Positions 10,413 through 20,835 of a stretch of DNA of 64,000 nucleotides are shown piece after piece. The notes below the pieces were generated by a model. The model made no database searches, was not told where the DNA came from, and was given only the letters and a program-made list of their open reading frames with translations. The stretch is from Erinaceus europaeus (lineage: Eukaryota > Chordata > Mammalia > Eulipotyphla > Erinaceidae). Position numbers and translations under genes: made by a program. Each line of letters starts with the position of its first letter. The stretch's first letter is position 1. The stretch spans positions 48,279,237-48,343,236 of the forward strand of contig NC_080185.1 in NCBI RefSeq assembly GCF_950295315.1, given 5' to 3'.

Positions 10413-11489
10413 CCGCATGGTGGTGCTGCTATCTCTGAGGAACAAGAATCACTGCAAAAGGACTGGTTTCAGGATGCACCCCAGGACCCATAATATGACA
10501 TGGAGGGATCTGAAAAATCTGGTTCACAGAGCCCTCTCCCCCCCCCCCGAATATCTTATGCTATGACTGGCCAGTTGTGTTTTGTGAGTGAGTGAGTTGA
10601 ATGACTAAAAAATAAAATTTGAGTGAGTTGAATGACCAAAATTTTTGTACGACCCATTTTGCTCAGAGTACTCTGAAACTTATTTGGCTTTATATAAAAA
10701 CCATAGTTTCTGGAGACATCCAGAAACAGTCCAAAATTTTGTTTTTTCCTCTTTTGATTTTTTAAAGCCTTGGTATAAATGTGAAACGTTTAGTCTTAAA
10801 TTGTATTAGTAGAAATGGTTCAACTAGGACAGTACAAATCTAAATTCGTGTTTAAAATGATATGTCTTCATAACAAAAGTTTTTCTCCTCCTGTGTGTTG
10901 TAAACTCCATGTTTATGTATGTGTTTCAAGTTTGGTAAACATTAACGGTTAAAAGTGTAACTTTGACACTAAATTCTCACCAGGCAAGGTAAAATTAATT
11001 TGCTAAAGTAACTGAGTATTTAAGGTAAAAATCTAAATATTCAATGTGACAATTCATCATCTCCAAAATTAAAATACAAATTCTCTATACAGGTCGTTTT
11101 TGGAGGGTCCCCCCAAATGCCCTGTAAACTAATCTTGTGAAAATTAATCCACAACAAATCTAGCATCAATCTGACATTGCAAATGTTCTAAAAAAACCCA
11201 AAATATTGTCACTAACATGTGTTAAGTCTCTAAGTAACCTGAGTTTGTTTAAAGTCCAAAGTAAAAATTAGTTAAAAATCAATATATTTTAACTAAATTT
11301 GGTCTGAAAATCATACTTTACAGGGACTGCTACACTAGGTCACATAAGATGACCTTTAAACAAGATTATAAAGATACTTAAACCATTATAATCATTGAGT
11401 TATCAATTATAGTAAACTAACTTGTTACAAGTTTTTTTTCACAAGTAAGTGAATTACAGCTGTCAAGTCTTCACATGAAAAAGCATCTG
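10413..11489 (+). other. AT-rich ERV-internal sequence, unassigned
   Basis: About 1.1 kb after pol with no readable domain. It contains a C10 run near 10537 and a short repeat (GAGTGAGTTGAATGAC twice around 10585-10637). It may be decayed env or unrelated filler between two ERV pieces. With 12385-12494 it formed one stretch before the L1-L insertion. Confidence 0.45.
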
Positions 11490-12372
11490 ATGAAGAGTAA
11501 TGGTGACAGTGGACAGCCCTGTCTAGTCCCTGATCTGAGGGGGAATGCTTTCAGCTTCTGTCCATTGAGTATGATGTTGGCTGTAGGTTTGCTATATATA
11601 GATTCCACTATCTTGAGGAATTTCCCATCTATTCCCATTTTTTGTAGAGTTTTGAGCATGAATGGGTGTCGGATTTTGTCAAAGGCTTTCTCGGCATTGG
11701 GTGAGACCTTTCCTTTCATAGTATTCTATGAAAGGTGGTTCACTTTCTAACAAAGTCCCAAAACCTAGATATACACTAGTTTCGGTGAGAGAGAGCATAT
11801 GTTCACACGTATCCATAAACTACTGCAAAATATATACCTGAAAGCAGAAGTACACTAGAGTTTGTAGTGAGTACCCCCCTAACACTTCCTGTCCACTATT
11901 CCAAGCTTTGGGTCCATGATTGCTCAACAATTTGTTTGGCTTCGTATGTTAACTCTCTTTTCAGTCACCAGGTTCCAGATGTCATCAGGATGCTGGCCAG
12001 GCTTCCCTGGACTGAAGACCCCACCAATGTGTCCTGGAGCTCTATTTCCCCAGAGACCCACCCTAAGGGAAAGAGAGAGGCAGACTGGGAGTATGGACCG
12101 ACCAGTCAACTCCCATGTTCAGTGGGGAAGCAATTACAGAAGCCAAACCTCCCACCTTCTGCAACCCACAATGATCCTGGGTCCATGCTCCCAGAGGGAT
12201 AGAGAACGGGAAAGCTATCAGGGGAGGTGGTGGACTATATGGAGATTGGGTGGTGGGAATTTTGTGGAGTTGTACCCCTCCTATCCTATGGTTTTTGTTA
12301 ATTTATCCTTTCTTAAATAAAAAAGGAAAATAAAATAAAATAAAATAAAATTTTTAAAAATCTCCCCCCCAA
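11490..12372 (+). mobile_element. 5'-inverted L1-L insertion (young form)
   Basis: One insertion with two orientations. 11490-11697 is antisense L1 ORF2: its complement encodes [12 protein letters not shown] and [14 protein letters not shown], the RT core before the catalytic FADD. From about 11698 (GGGTGAGACC) to 12372 it is sense L1-L 3' UTR without the 0.8-kb module, ending TTCTTAAATAAA plus an A-rich tail. AAAAAGCATCTG at 11478-11489 and 12373-12384 is the TSD. This is the twin-priming signature and places L1-L 3' UTR and L1 ORF2 on one transcript. Confidence 0.88.
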
Positions 12373-12384
12373 AAAAAGCATCTG

Positions 12385-12494
12385 CCCATATGGTAAGGTA
12401 TTAAACTATATAAGAAGTTCCCCCATATACAACTTATGTAAATTAGCAACAACATTCACATATTTTTCTACACTTAACTGGTGTATCTCATTTT
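12385..12494 (+). other. ERV-internal filler
   Basis: Continuation of the AT-rich ERV stretch that was split by the L1-L insertion. No motif read. Confidence 0.4.
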
Positions 12495-12815
12495 GCCACT
12501 ATAGGCCTGCCTTTGTCAGCCAACGATTTAAAGATTTTTCCCTTTATAAATCACCTATACCATATACATCCCTTACAACCCGCAAAGACAAATGGTTGTT
12601 GAGAAGACCTGCCAAACACCTAGGCCTAATTAAGTAAAGAGAAAGGGGGGACACATGCCCCCAATATTCAGTTGGCTAAGGCACCAACTTCATTACACCT
12701 CCTTTAATATTTATAAAAATTTGAACCAGATGCCCTGCTAACCATGGGAAGCAAATTTGTGTTTCCTTCACAGGAATCCCGGGAAAACCATCTGGACACC
12801 TGCACACTCTGACAT
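12495..12815 (+). pseudogene. Second, more decayed ERV pol 3' end
   Basis: Matches the integrase C-terminal half at 10000-10400 in order. AAAGAGAAAGGGGGGACACA parallels the A/G-rich block near 10128, then CCCCCAATATTCAGTTGGC and TTTAATATTTATAAAAATTT follow, and the CCATGGGAAG...GTGTTTCC block corresponds to 10330-10362. The frame is destroyed. It is a duplicated or second proviral piece in the same orientation. Confidence 0.75.
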
Positions 12816-13520
12816 CGTCCACTAGATGGCAGGACTACAGCATCCCCCGCCCCCCCCCTGAAACCCATGATGACCTGACACCATCTGAAGAACCTGATTC
12901 ATAGACTTCAAGGACAGAATTTTCTTACTGCCTTTCTCTTGCCCATTGCTGTTTTCCCTTCTTGCTTCTGTTTCACCTGTCACGTTTTGGCGGTTCCAGC
13001 TCACTCTCTACAGAGAAGCAAAATTCCGGTGGCTGACCTCCCCCCCCATCAAGATAGATGTGCAGCATTTCATCCCCTGGCATTTCTTCCCCTGGTCGTT
13101 GGCATTGGACTGACACTACTATCGGACTTGCTGGTACACCTTTGGACACTCCCTTTACACTGCTAGACTTCTCAGAGACTGACTGTAGCAGTCCATGGAC
13201 TTTGCAGCCAGCTGTCTCGGGACTCTGTAATGCCTGATTACCCCTCTTACCCCTCAGCCTATTAGGCCCCCAATCCTCCACCTATCAGGCAGTGCTCCCT
13301 TTCTGCCAATCCGGCAGTCCCTCTCTGCCTACCAGGCCTCTTTTTCAATCTCACGCTGTCCCTTGCTACTCTTACTTATCCCTTCCTGTCTTGTGCCAGT
13401 TCTTTTTGAAAACGCATACATAATATCATTTTGGTTTCTTCCCAATAGATTTCTGTTCACCCCTACACTACTATTCTTCTGTCAGAGATGGAGTCTTTTA
13501 CAGACATTGACCCATTTAAA
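12816..13520 (+). pseudogene. Possible env remnant
   Basis: Lies between the second pol 3' end and the polypurine tract, where env belongs. One segment (about 13072-13130) reads FHPLAFLPLVVGIGLTLL, a hydrophobic, Gly-containing stretch like the fusion peptide at the start of a retroviral transmembrane subunit. No surface-subunit or disulfide motif is legible and the frame stops at 13166. The weakest call in the provirus. Confidence 0.35.
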
Positions 13521-13551
13521 TGTGACAATTAGATAAGAAGACAAGGGAAAG

Positions 13552-13650
13552 ATGCAGGAATATTGTGAGGAGATGGTGAAACCTGGCAGAGGTTAACCTA
13601 TGAGACGAATCCTTCCAGGTAAGTCTCTCTCTCTCTACAGAGGGGTTGAG
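13552..13650 (+). mobile_element. Possible fragment of a second LTR 5' end
   Basis: GACAATTAGATAAGAAG followed by an A/G tract and TGCAGGAATATTGTGAGG parallels GGCCATTAGATAAAAAG, the polypurine tract and the LTR start TGTTGGGATATTGTAC at 13825. About 40 further bases stay similar (GGCAGAGGTTAACC against GGCAGGATCCAC). It suggests a duplicated polypurine tract/LTR edge about 273 bp upstream of the main one. Confidence 0.5.
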
Positions 13651-13807
13651 CAAAAGGGGGGACACATAAATCTCACAACATTGGTGGCTATGTAAGTCTT
13701 CCCTCCCCCACAAAAACATCCTGCATCTTCCCACTGGAGCCCTGCATTTCTTAAAAAACATTTAAGCCTGCCCCACTCTAAATTTCCTGATACTATGGCC
13801 ATTAGAT

Positions 13808-13824
13808 AAAAAGAAAGGGGGAGA
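13808..13824 (+). promoter_or_regulatory. Retroviral polypurine tract
   Basis: An uninterrupted A/G run (AAAAAGAAAGGGGGAGA) directly before a TG that opens the LTR, the normal plus-strand primer position. Confidence 0.85.
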
Positions 13825-14327
13825 TGTTGGGATATTGTACAGATGTGGTTGAGTTAGGCAGGATCCACAAACCACCATATTTTCATGTGAGTATTATTAT
13901 TTACATACCAGTCTTCTGCCTTTTTTTAAAAATGACTCCTCCACCACCACATTACCCCCCTCAGGGTATCGCCCATTCCCACAAGCTAAAAACTATAACA
14001 ACCATTGCAATGGAAGCTTGCTACCTTCCCAGAGTGCCTTGTTTGCTCTACCCTCTTTCCTAGCCAATTACATCCCTACTTGCCACTTCTGGAATTCTCC
14101 CATAAGTCACTCCTGTTTACACTCTCTCTCTTTCTCTTCCATGTCCCTTCCTGGAGAAGACCTGGAGAAGGGCTGGCATGCATAGTGGGAGGAGACCATT
14201 TTGTTAGCTCCATGTGGCCTGAACTCGCTGTCCTCACAGCCAACTCTGGGACATCCGCATCAATAAAGAATTGTATTACCAAACCGCCAAGAGTTCCTCG
14301 TCTCTCTCCGGCGAAACTAGCCTGGCA
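13825..14327 (+). mobile_element. ERV 3' LTR
   Basis: Starts TGTTGGGATATTG right after the polypurine tract and ends CTAGCCTGGCA, giving TG...CA ends and about 503 bp. A polyadenylation signal AATAAA is at 14262-14267, about 60 bp before the end. The 3' edge abuts a half SINE-A, so the terminus is not certain. Confidence 0.8.
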
Positions 14328-14427
14328 TCCCTGCAGTTGGGGAGCCAGGGCGTCAAACCAGCATCCTTACGCTGGTCCTTGCTTTGTGACACCTGCGCTT
14401 AACCCGTTGCACTACCTCTGGACTCCC
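14328..14427 (-). mobile_element. SINE-A, 5' half only
   Basis: The box region and tRNA-like head of a reverse-strand SINE-A (CTGCGCTTAACCCGTTGCAC before GGACTCCC). The TC motif and tail are missing and it abuts the LTR end, so a deletion probably removed the SINE 3' half and the far flank of the LTR. Confidence 0.85.
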
Positions 14428-15051
14428 TGAAAATTTTATCTTCTTATAGCTTTGCATTTTATTGTTTTTCATTGCCAACAGGTATACTTTTTTCTCCAGT
14501 ATAACTATTAATTGCTTACTTAGCTATTTTAGGATTTGGATGGATGAATAAAGAGAATCTCTTCCAACTGTTTAACTTGTATTTTTCCATGGCTATTAAA
14601 TTATGCTTAGTTAGTAGATGATTAAAATTCAAACATCTTACTTGAGCAGGTTGGTAAATACTTCCTGAACTCTAATAGGCTTTGCTTCAAAGTACCATTT
14701 TGATTTGCAGCTCCCTCTTCAGTTTTGATCTCTGCGAATTTTCCTTACTTTTCTTTGAGATCAAGATTTGTATTGATTTTAAAATTAGTATATTTTATTC
14801 ATAATTTCTACATTTGAGGTCATTGGTATTATGTATTATATTATTTATATTATTATGTTTATACTGTTAGAGAAGGAAATCTTGATACATAGTTCTACCA
14901 GATTAATTTGCACCCTGATAGTTCTTACATAGAAAATTATTACACACTGACCTCCCCTATTTCAGCCTCTAGCTTTTTGTTGTTGTTGTTTGTTTGTTTC
15001 TTCAAGTTGCTAAATGACTGTTTAGACTTTTCTATTTTTTATGTCCTAAGA
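14428..15051. other. Unique AT-rich sequence
   Basis: No repeat or gene recognised apart from a short TTG/TTTG run near 14977. Confidence 0.4.
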
Positions 15052-15418
15052 TATATATATTATTATTATTGTTTAACAATGATTGACAAGACCATAGGGT
15101 AAGAAGGATACAGTTCCACAAAATTCCCACCACCATAGTTCTGCATCCCATCTCCTCCCTTGGGAACTTTCCTATTCTTTATCCCTCTGGGAATATGGAC
15201 TCAGGATCTTTATGGGGTACAGAAGGTGGAAGCTCTGACTTCTGTAATTGCTTCTCGGCTGGACATGGGCTTTATCAGGTGATCCATTCTCCCAGCCTGT
15301 CTCTATCTTTCCCTAGTGGAGCAAGGCTCTGGAGAAGTGGGATTTCAGGACACATTGGTGAGGTTGTCTGCCCAGGAAGTCAGGTTGGAGTCATGGAAGC
15401 ATCTGCAACTTGCTCAGC
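15052..15418 (-). mobile_element. L1-L 3' UTR, older subtype
   Basis: Antisense. TGATTGACAAGACCATAGGG, CCCTCTGGGAATATGGACTC and CACATTGGTGAGGTTGTC follow the L1-L 3' end order with many differences. 5'-truncated. Confidence 0.82.
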
Positions 15419-15954
15419 CCCTAGTTTCTTGAATGCTACATTTCAATCTTATAAACTGATGCATTACTTTTTATAAATGTCTGCAGTAATCATGTATTTC
15501 TAAAAATTTTAACAGATGCCTATTGTTATAGGTACTCCCATCTAATATTGAAATTTATGTAGTTTCTGTTCCCCACTAAATTTTGCTCTCTCGTCTAATT
15601 TTTAAAAAAAAATTTGCAATCTAACCAAGCTGAATTTCTTGTAATCTCTAAGGCAAGCACCCTATATTCCACTGTGATTTCATTCATATTGCTTTCTATG
15701 CCTGAAATTCCTGTGTTTCTAAATCTCTCAGATGATGCCAGTAGGATATAATCAATTAATAGGATTGAAATGAAATTTACTTGAGATTATTTTCCCTCTC
15801 TGCTGCTTTCTTACTGTGTGACCCAACTTTAATTATTTTGTGTAGAATATGGAAAACATTTCTCTTGTGACATAAAAGAATACTGAGAAAACTTCCATGG
15901 ACCCTATATAATACAGGGATTTCCAAGACATACGCTTATTAAAATTGCCGCTTC
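15419..15954. other. Unique sequence
   Basis: Nothing recognisable, apart from an A9 run near 15602. Confidence 0.4.
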
Positions 15955-16318
15955 TTGAAGGAAGACCTAGGTGGGGGCTTAAAGTGTTATGTGGAAAATG
16001 GAGAAATTCGGGTCAGGCTGTGGTGCACCTGGTTAAGTGCACACATTACAGTGCAAAAAGGCTCCAGTTCAAGCCCTTGGTTCCCACCAGTAGGGGGAAA
16101 GCTTTATAAGTCGTGAAGCAGGGCTTCAGGTGTCTCTCTGACTCCTTCCTTATCTCCTCTTCTCCTCTAAATTTCTCTATGTCTCTAGCCAATCATAAAT
16201 AAATAATTTCTTAAAAAAAACATTAAATTACAGAAAACTGACAGATGTTACACATGTACAAACGACTGTATTTTACTGTCAACTGTAAACCCCCGATACA
16301 GAAAGAAAAAAAATTCCA
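15955..16318 (+). mobile_element. L1-S 3' end, split by a SINE-B
   Basis: The left part (GAAGACCTAGGTGGGGGCTT, GTTATGTGGAAAATGGAG) and right part (GATGTTACACATGTACAAAC to AACCCCCGATACAG) are the two halves of the L1-S terminus seen intact at 1727-1870. SINE-B 16009-16220 separates them. Confidence 0.82.
16009..16220 (+). mobile_element. SINE-B inside L1-S
   Basis: Head GCACCTGGTTAAGTGCACAC, box B-like CCAGTTCAAGCCC, TC motif and a CATAAATAAATAATTTC tail. It sits in the L1-S 3' end and is younger than it. Confidence 0.88.
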
Positions 16319-16581
16319 CTTATTGATTGGAGTGACCTACCTCTTTTGCTTGTTTATTTCTGTTTTGGGGTAAAATTTTAAATTTCACCTGAAGAATTTC
16401 AAAATAGTAGACCAACAACTTTACATTGCTAGTTATACACAGTCCTTATATGCAGAATCTTCTGGGAGAGGGATAATATATGATTGCCATTATGCAATTT
16501 CTTGTGCACTAGAGATACTCAGTAGTTAATACTGAAATAATATGTTATAAAATACAGTAACTTCAGTAACTATGAAATATA
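16319..16581. other. Unique sequence
   Basis: No feature recognised. Confidence 0.4.
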
Positions 16582-16597
16582 CCAGTAATGGATTTTT

Positions 16598-16885
16598 AAA
16601 ATATTTATTTATTCATTTTCCATTTTTGTTGCCTTTGTTATTTTATTATTATGGTTATTATTGTTGTTGTTATTGATGTCTTCTTTGTTTGATAGGACAA
16701 ACAGAAATGGATAGAAGAGGAGGAGACAGAGGGGGAGAGAAAGATAGACACCTGCAGACCTGCTTCAACACTTGTGAAGTGACTCCTCTGCAGGTGGGTA
16801 GCCAGGGGCTTGAACTGGGATTCTTACGCAGGTCCTTGTGCTTTGCACCACCTACGCTTAACCACTGTCCTACAGCCCGACTCCC
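16598..16885 (-). mobile_element. SINE-A
   Basis: Complete reverse-strand SINE-A. CCAGTAATGGATTTTT at 16582-16597 and 16886-16901 is a perfect 16-bp TSD. Confidence 0.97.
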
Positions 16886-16919
16886 CCAGTAATGGATTTT
16901 TGTTAAATAATTGATTTTA

Positions 16920-17228
16920 GCATAAAACTGGAGGTGGTTATACTAAACAATATAATAGGTGAAGGACAAATACTGGATAGTTTCATACATATATGTAGAT
17001 TATAGAAGAGTAAATCAAACAAACTTGAAAAAAATATGGTAACCAAACTATGTCATGGACTTCCTGAGATCTTTTGGTTATGAATGCATGTGTGGGGACC
17101 ATGTGGAGGGTTGGGGGCACAGATCATTGGTATTGGGTGCGGTGATATACACAATCACTTTGGGTTTTAAATAATAACTCAAAAATCATATAATTTTGCA
17201 AAACACAGTTAAATCACTAATAAAAAAT
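16920..17228 (+). mobile_element. Old L1 3' end
   Basis: TAGGTGAAGGACAAATACTG, the AGATTATAGAAGAG block, GGGTGCGGTGATATACACAA and TTAAATCACTAATAAAAA match the order in the other old copy at 41151-41480. No coding left. Confidence 0.65.
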
Positions 17229-17559
17229 TGAAAATCATTGATTTTAACTTTAAATTTATAGTATAAATTTTCTTTTTTAAAATCTCAGTTTATCTCACAT
17301 TGTCAGTTATTTATGTAAAGTAGTGGGATACTCATAATATGTAGTGCCAGGAGCCAAACTTGGCATCTTGAATCATGTAAAATTGTGCTTGATCTGTTAA
17401 GCAACCTTTTCATCAGTGATACTTTTTGAAAATATTATCTCTTCCAAATATTTGGGTGTAGCTAATACGGAATACTGATCTACTCAATATCTGTTATAAC
17501 CCTTAAAATATTAGACAAGTACTAGAAAAATAAAAGATAAAATATTTAAATCCGACTAT
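17229..17559. other. Unique AT-rich sequence
   Basis: Nothing recognised. Confidence 0.4.
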
Positions 17560-17728
17560 CAGGTCATGTGGTGTCTTATCTGGTTGAATGTGCATGTTAC
17601 AATGTACCAGAACCCCTATTCCAGTCCCCAGTTCCTACCCCCAGAAGGAAAACTTTGAGAGCAATGAAGCAGGGATGCAGATATCTCTCTCTGTCTATCT
17701 CACACTCCTCTTGCAATTTCTATTCTAT

Positions 17729-17730
<2 letters not shown>
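17560..17730 (+). mobile_element. SINE-B with microsatellite tail
   Basis: Diverged head (TCTGGTTGAATGTGCATGTT), box B-like CTATTCCAGTCCCC and TC motif. The expected A-rich tail is replaced by a CA repeat. Confidence 0.85.

Positions 17731-17731
<1 letters not shown>

Positions 17732-17803
<72 letters not shown>
17732..17803. repeat. (CA)n(TA)n microsatellite
   Basis: About 29 CA units from 17732, then about seven TA units. It probably grew in the tail of the adjacent SINE-B. Likely polymorphic. Confidence 0.97.
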
Positions 17804-17889
17804 CAGAGACATTCATTCTGTATTTGCATTATAACTACTTGTTGGGAAGTATACTAGCATAAAAAACATCTATTATACTGCTATTGAAA

Positions 17890-18600
17890 TCCTGCTGTGG
17901 ACTGTAATCTGACATACCAGCCTGAGAAGTCAACCATACAACTCTTCAAATCTGGTGCTCCACTCTGACACCATTGTCTCAGACAACATTCTCATCTAAC
18001 CTCAGGTCATGCCACCTTCCAGATACTAGGCTACAGATGCTACCATGACTCCACCCCAACTTCTCTGTGCAGATGATTTCATCAATGTGTCCTGGACCCT
18101 TGTATCTCCAGTGCTCTGGTCCACTAGGGAAAAATAGAAACAGGCTGGGGGTATGGATTGACCTGTCCATGTCCATGCTCAGTGGAGAAGCAGCTACAGA
18201 AGCCAGAACTCCTACCTTCTGCTCCCCATAAACAACCTTGATCCATACTCACAGTGGGGGAGAAGTGATAGGATGAAGGTAAGAGGACTCTGAACTCAGC
18301 TCCATCAACACCCAGAGAGAGAGAGAAGGAAAAGGAGAGGGGCATATGGAGGTAGTTTTGATGTTATGTGTGGTTTAGAGGGAAATAGCGGATTGAATCA
18401 GGAAAAGAAGGGGTAATTCTCTATAAAAGTGGTCAGATAGTTGTAGAGAAGATGGCTGGCCCATGTCTACAACTTTAGGGGAACTGTGGTGGATTGCAGT
18501 AGGGAGAGTGAAGATTCAGAACTCTAGTGGTGGGGATGGTGTGGATTCAAACCCCTGTCAACATGTAATTTTATAATTTAAAAATACAAAAAATGATAAA
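17890..18600 (+). mobile_element. L1-L 3' UTR, older subtype
   Basis: Sense. ACTCTGACACCATTGTCTC, CATCAATGTGTCCTGGACC and CAGTGGAGAAGCAGCTACAG follow the L1-L order and end with a GGTGGGGATGGTGTGG block and an A-rich tail. A GA-rich insertion of about 190 bp (near 18250-18440) is absent from other copies. Confidence 0.8.
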
Positions 18601-18917
18601 AAAGAAAAGAAACCATCTATTTTCTTGTACAGATAAGGGAATTATATTATGGGTCTATATTCAACAGTTCTGTCTGTGACATTTTGATTTCCAGATTATA
18701 GCTTCAGTTTTATGGTATATTTTTTGCCCAGCACTTTATAATGAATTCTTAATTTTCTCCATTGCCAAGTGGATCATTTCTAACCCTAACCCAAAAGTGG
18801 ACGGATGGAGTTTGTGCTCTTCTGGCAGTTATTTCTAATTTACAATTTCAATCTTGTTCACTCATCTTCTCTAATGATTTTATAAACACAAAATTTCCTG
18901 TATCAAAATATGTTTGA
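18601..18917. other. Unique sequence
   Basis: No feature seen. Confidence 0.4.
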
Positions 18918-19200
18918 GGGAGTCAGGTGGTAGCGCAACGGGTTAAGCACAGGTGGCACCAAGCGGAAGAACCAGCATAAGGATCCAGTTCAAGCCCCTG
19001 GCTCCCCACCTGCAGGGGAGTCGCTTCACAGGCGGTGAAGCAGGTCTGTAGGTGTCTGTCTTTCTCTCCTCCCTGTCTTCCCTTCCTCTCTCTATTTCTC
19101 TCTGTCCTATCCTACAATGACGACATCAGTAAAAACAGCAATAACTACAACAATAAAACAACAAGAGCAACAAAAAGGGAATAAATAAATATTAAAAAAA
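18918..19200 (+). mobile_element. SINE-A
   Basis: Near-complete, from GGGAGTCAGGTGGTAGCGCA to the AATAAATAAATATT tail. A short ATGTTTG-containing match flanks it. Confidence 0.94.
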
Positions 19201-19202
19201 TG

Positions 19203-19795
19203 TTTGTTAGGGCCAGGTGGTGACATACCTTGTAGAGCACATATATTACAGTGTGCAAGGTCCGTGGTTGTTGTGACAAAGCATGCAGGCTCACAACAGG
19301 AATTTGGACACAATAGCATACAGAAGACTCCAGCCTTACTAGGGAGCATACCTACATGTGATTGTGGGTACTAGAGACTGACTATATAAGCATGGACCTG
19401 GAGCAGCTTACTCTCTCTTTGGAAAATATCCTTTGTGCCAATCTTGCTGGTGTTGCTCCTGATTGATTTCCCTCCTTCCCTCTTCACATTTGGTGTCTTG
19501 GGTAGCTTAGTTGAAGGACTTTTGACTTCCACCATTTCTCTTAGCTAGACTTTTCCCCTCACTTATGTTCACTGTGATTTTTATGAATAAGCCTTTAATT
19601 TGTTTAATCCTAAACAAAGCCGTACGTTGAGTTTATAATACTGGATCAAGTCCCTGGTCCCTACTTGTGGGGGGAAGTTTCATGAGTGGTGAAGCAGTTA
19701 TGCTGTTCTTTCTTCCTCTCTATCTATCCCTTCTCTCTCAATTGTTCCTGATTCTACCCAAAGTAGTAAAATAAATAAACAAAAGAAGAAAAATA
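19203..19795 (+). mobile_element. SINE-B, split by an LTR-like insertion
   Basis: The head is at 19203-19267 (AGGGCCAGGTGGTGACATAC to GCAAGGTCCGTGG). The body resumes at about 19643 with GGATCAAGTCCCTGGTCCC (box B), the TC motif and an AATAAATAAACAAAAG tail. The break falls at the start of box B. Confidence 0.82.
19268..19642 (+). mobile_element. Probable solo LTR
   Basis: A 375-bp non-SINE segment inserted in SINE-B. It opens near TGTTGTGACAAAGC, has a TATA-like CTATATAAG at 19382-19390, and a polyA-signal-like GAATAAGCC about 60 bp before its end. GTGG and CTGG beside the edges may be a mutated 4-bp TSD. The terminal CA is not preserved. No homology to the 13825 LTR was seen. Confidence 0.5.
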
Positions 19796-20136
19796 TAAAA
19801 ATAATGAAATTTAATGTTTCTGTTCAAAACAGTGTAGTGATTTGTTCTATAGATGGACATAGTACAACTATGTTTTAAACATCATATCGTTAACTATGTC
19901 ACACTGATAAAAAATGTCCTAATTTTAGGATACTATTAAGATCTGAGCTTTGCTCTGATTTCAAATTCCTTGAACTCCATTAAAAAAAAAAATCCTGTAA
20001 CACCCATTAGTGAGGATGGCTTCAATAGAACTGATAAATGTAAATTGCTATTTTACTTAAGCTATATTTTCTTGCTCAGTTGTTACTCTTCTATTATTGT
20101 CAATGTAATAAAATCATGCTGCAGGGAATTAAAAAA
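19796..20136. other. Unique AT-rich sequence
   Basis: No feature recognised. Confidence 0.4.
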
Positions 20137-20145
20137 CAGAAAGCA

Positions 20146-20290
20146 TGGGAAAGCTATCAAGGGAGGTGATGGGATATGGAGATCGGATGGTGGGAATTGT
20201 GTGGAGTTGTACCCCTCTTATCCTACAGTTTTGTTAATGTCTCCTTTCTTAAATAAAAAACAAAAACAAACAAACAAACAAACAAAAAAC
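20146..20290 (+). mobile_element. L1-L 3' tip (young form)
   Basis: Only the last ~115 bp of L1-L (GGAAAGCTATCAAGGGAGG to TTTCTTAAATAAA) and a (CAAA)n tail. CAGAAAGCA at 20137-20145 and 20291-20299 is the TSD. Shows extreme 5' truncation. Confidence 0.9.
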
Positions 20291-20299
20291 CAGAAAGCA

Positions 20300-20521
20300 G
20301 CTACAAAAAGCAGATGACAGCATACAGTGATGGAGACAGAGCTAGAAAGATGAAATATAAAATATTTGTTGATTATCATCATTTGATTCTTACTAGTTTG
20401 TCAGGTAGCTGAGTTTTTTTTATTAGGCAATGCTTAAATGTTGCTACAACAAGGTATATACCAAAAGCGATATATCTACTGTTTAAGTCATTTATATGAT
20501 TGATAAGATAGGCAGCTGTTT
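20300..20521. other. Unique sequence
   Basis: Nothing recognised. Confidence 0.4.
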
Positions 20522-20722
20522 AATTTTTTAACTTTATATATTTTACTTAATAGAGCAGAAAAAAATTGAGAGGGGGAGATAGAGAGGGACAGAGTGACAG
20601 AGACACCTGCATCACTGCTTTGCTGTTTGTAAAACTTTCCCCTGCTGGTTAGGACTAGGGACTTGAAGCTGTGTCCTTGTGCATACATGCACTTAACTGA
20701 GTCCGCAACTACCTGCCCCCCT
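20522..20722 (-). mobile_element. SINE-B
   Basis: Reverse copy: T-rich tail side, GAGAGGGGGAGATAGAGAGG, box region GGACTTGAAGCTG and head ATGCACTTAACTGAGTC. Confidence 0.85.
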
Positions 20723-20744
20723 GTGGTTTTTGAGAGAGACTAGA

Positions 20745-20835
20745 CCGCTCATCTCTTGCTTGTTTTAGTGTTGTTCAGAGCCTCAGGTATGAAAGTGTAT
20801 TTGCATAACCATTATGCTATTTTCCCAGCTGCAGT
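20745..20835 (-). mobile_element. SINE-C, partial
   Basis: AGAGCCTCAGGTATGAAAGT and TTGCATAACCATTATGCTAT give the 5' half of SINE-C in reverse. The tail half is missing. Confidence 0.75.

Larger units (their letters stand above)
8780..14327 (+). mobile_element. Class II (betaretrovirus-like) endogenous retrovirus, broken
   Basis: Pol remnants, a weak env trace, a polypurine tract and a 3' LTR lie in proviral order. No gag, protease, RT core or 5' LTR is seen, so the 5' half is gone. The RNase H/integrase motifs and the downstream GRS..CVFPQ..KPVWLPA block fit class II retroviruses. Stops, frameshifts, a SINE-A (9133-9414) and a 5'-inverted L1-L (11490-12372) interrupt it. It is long dead. 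No intact viral gene remains. Confidence 0.87.

Noticed and set aside
13060..13170. Functional env/syncytin-like gene
   Set aside because: One fusion-peptide-like stretch only, with stops on both sides and no receptor-binding or disulfide region.
17732..17790. CRISPR-like regular repeat
   Set aside because: Simple CA dinucleotide array. No spacer structure, and a vertebrate genome.
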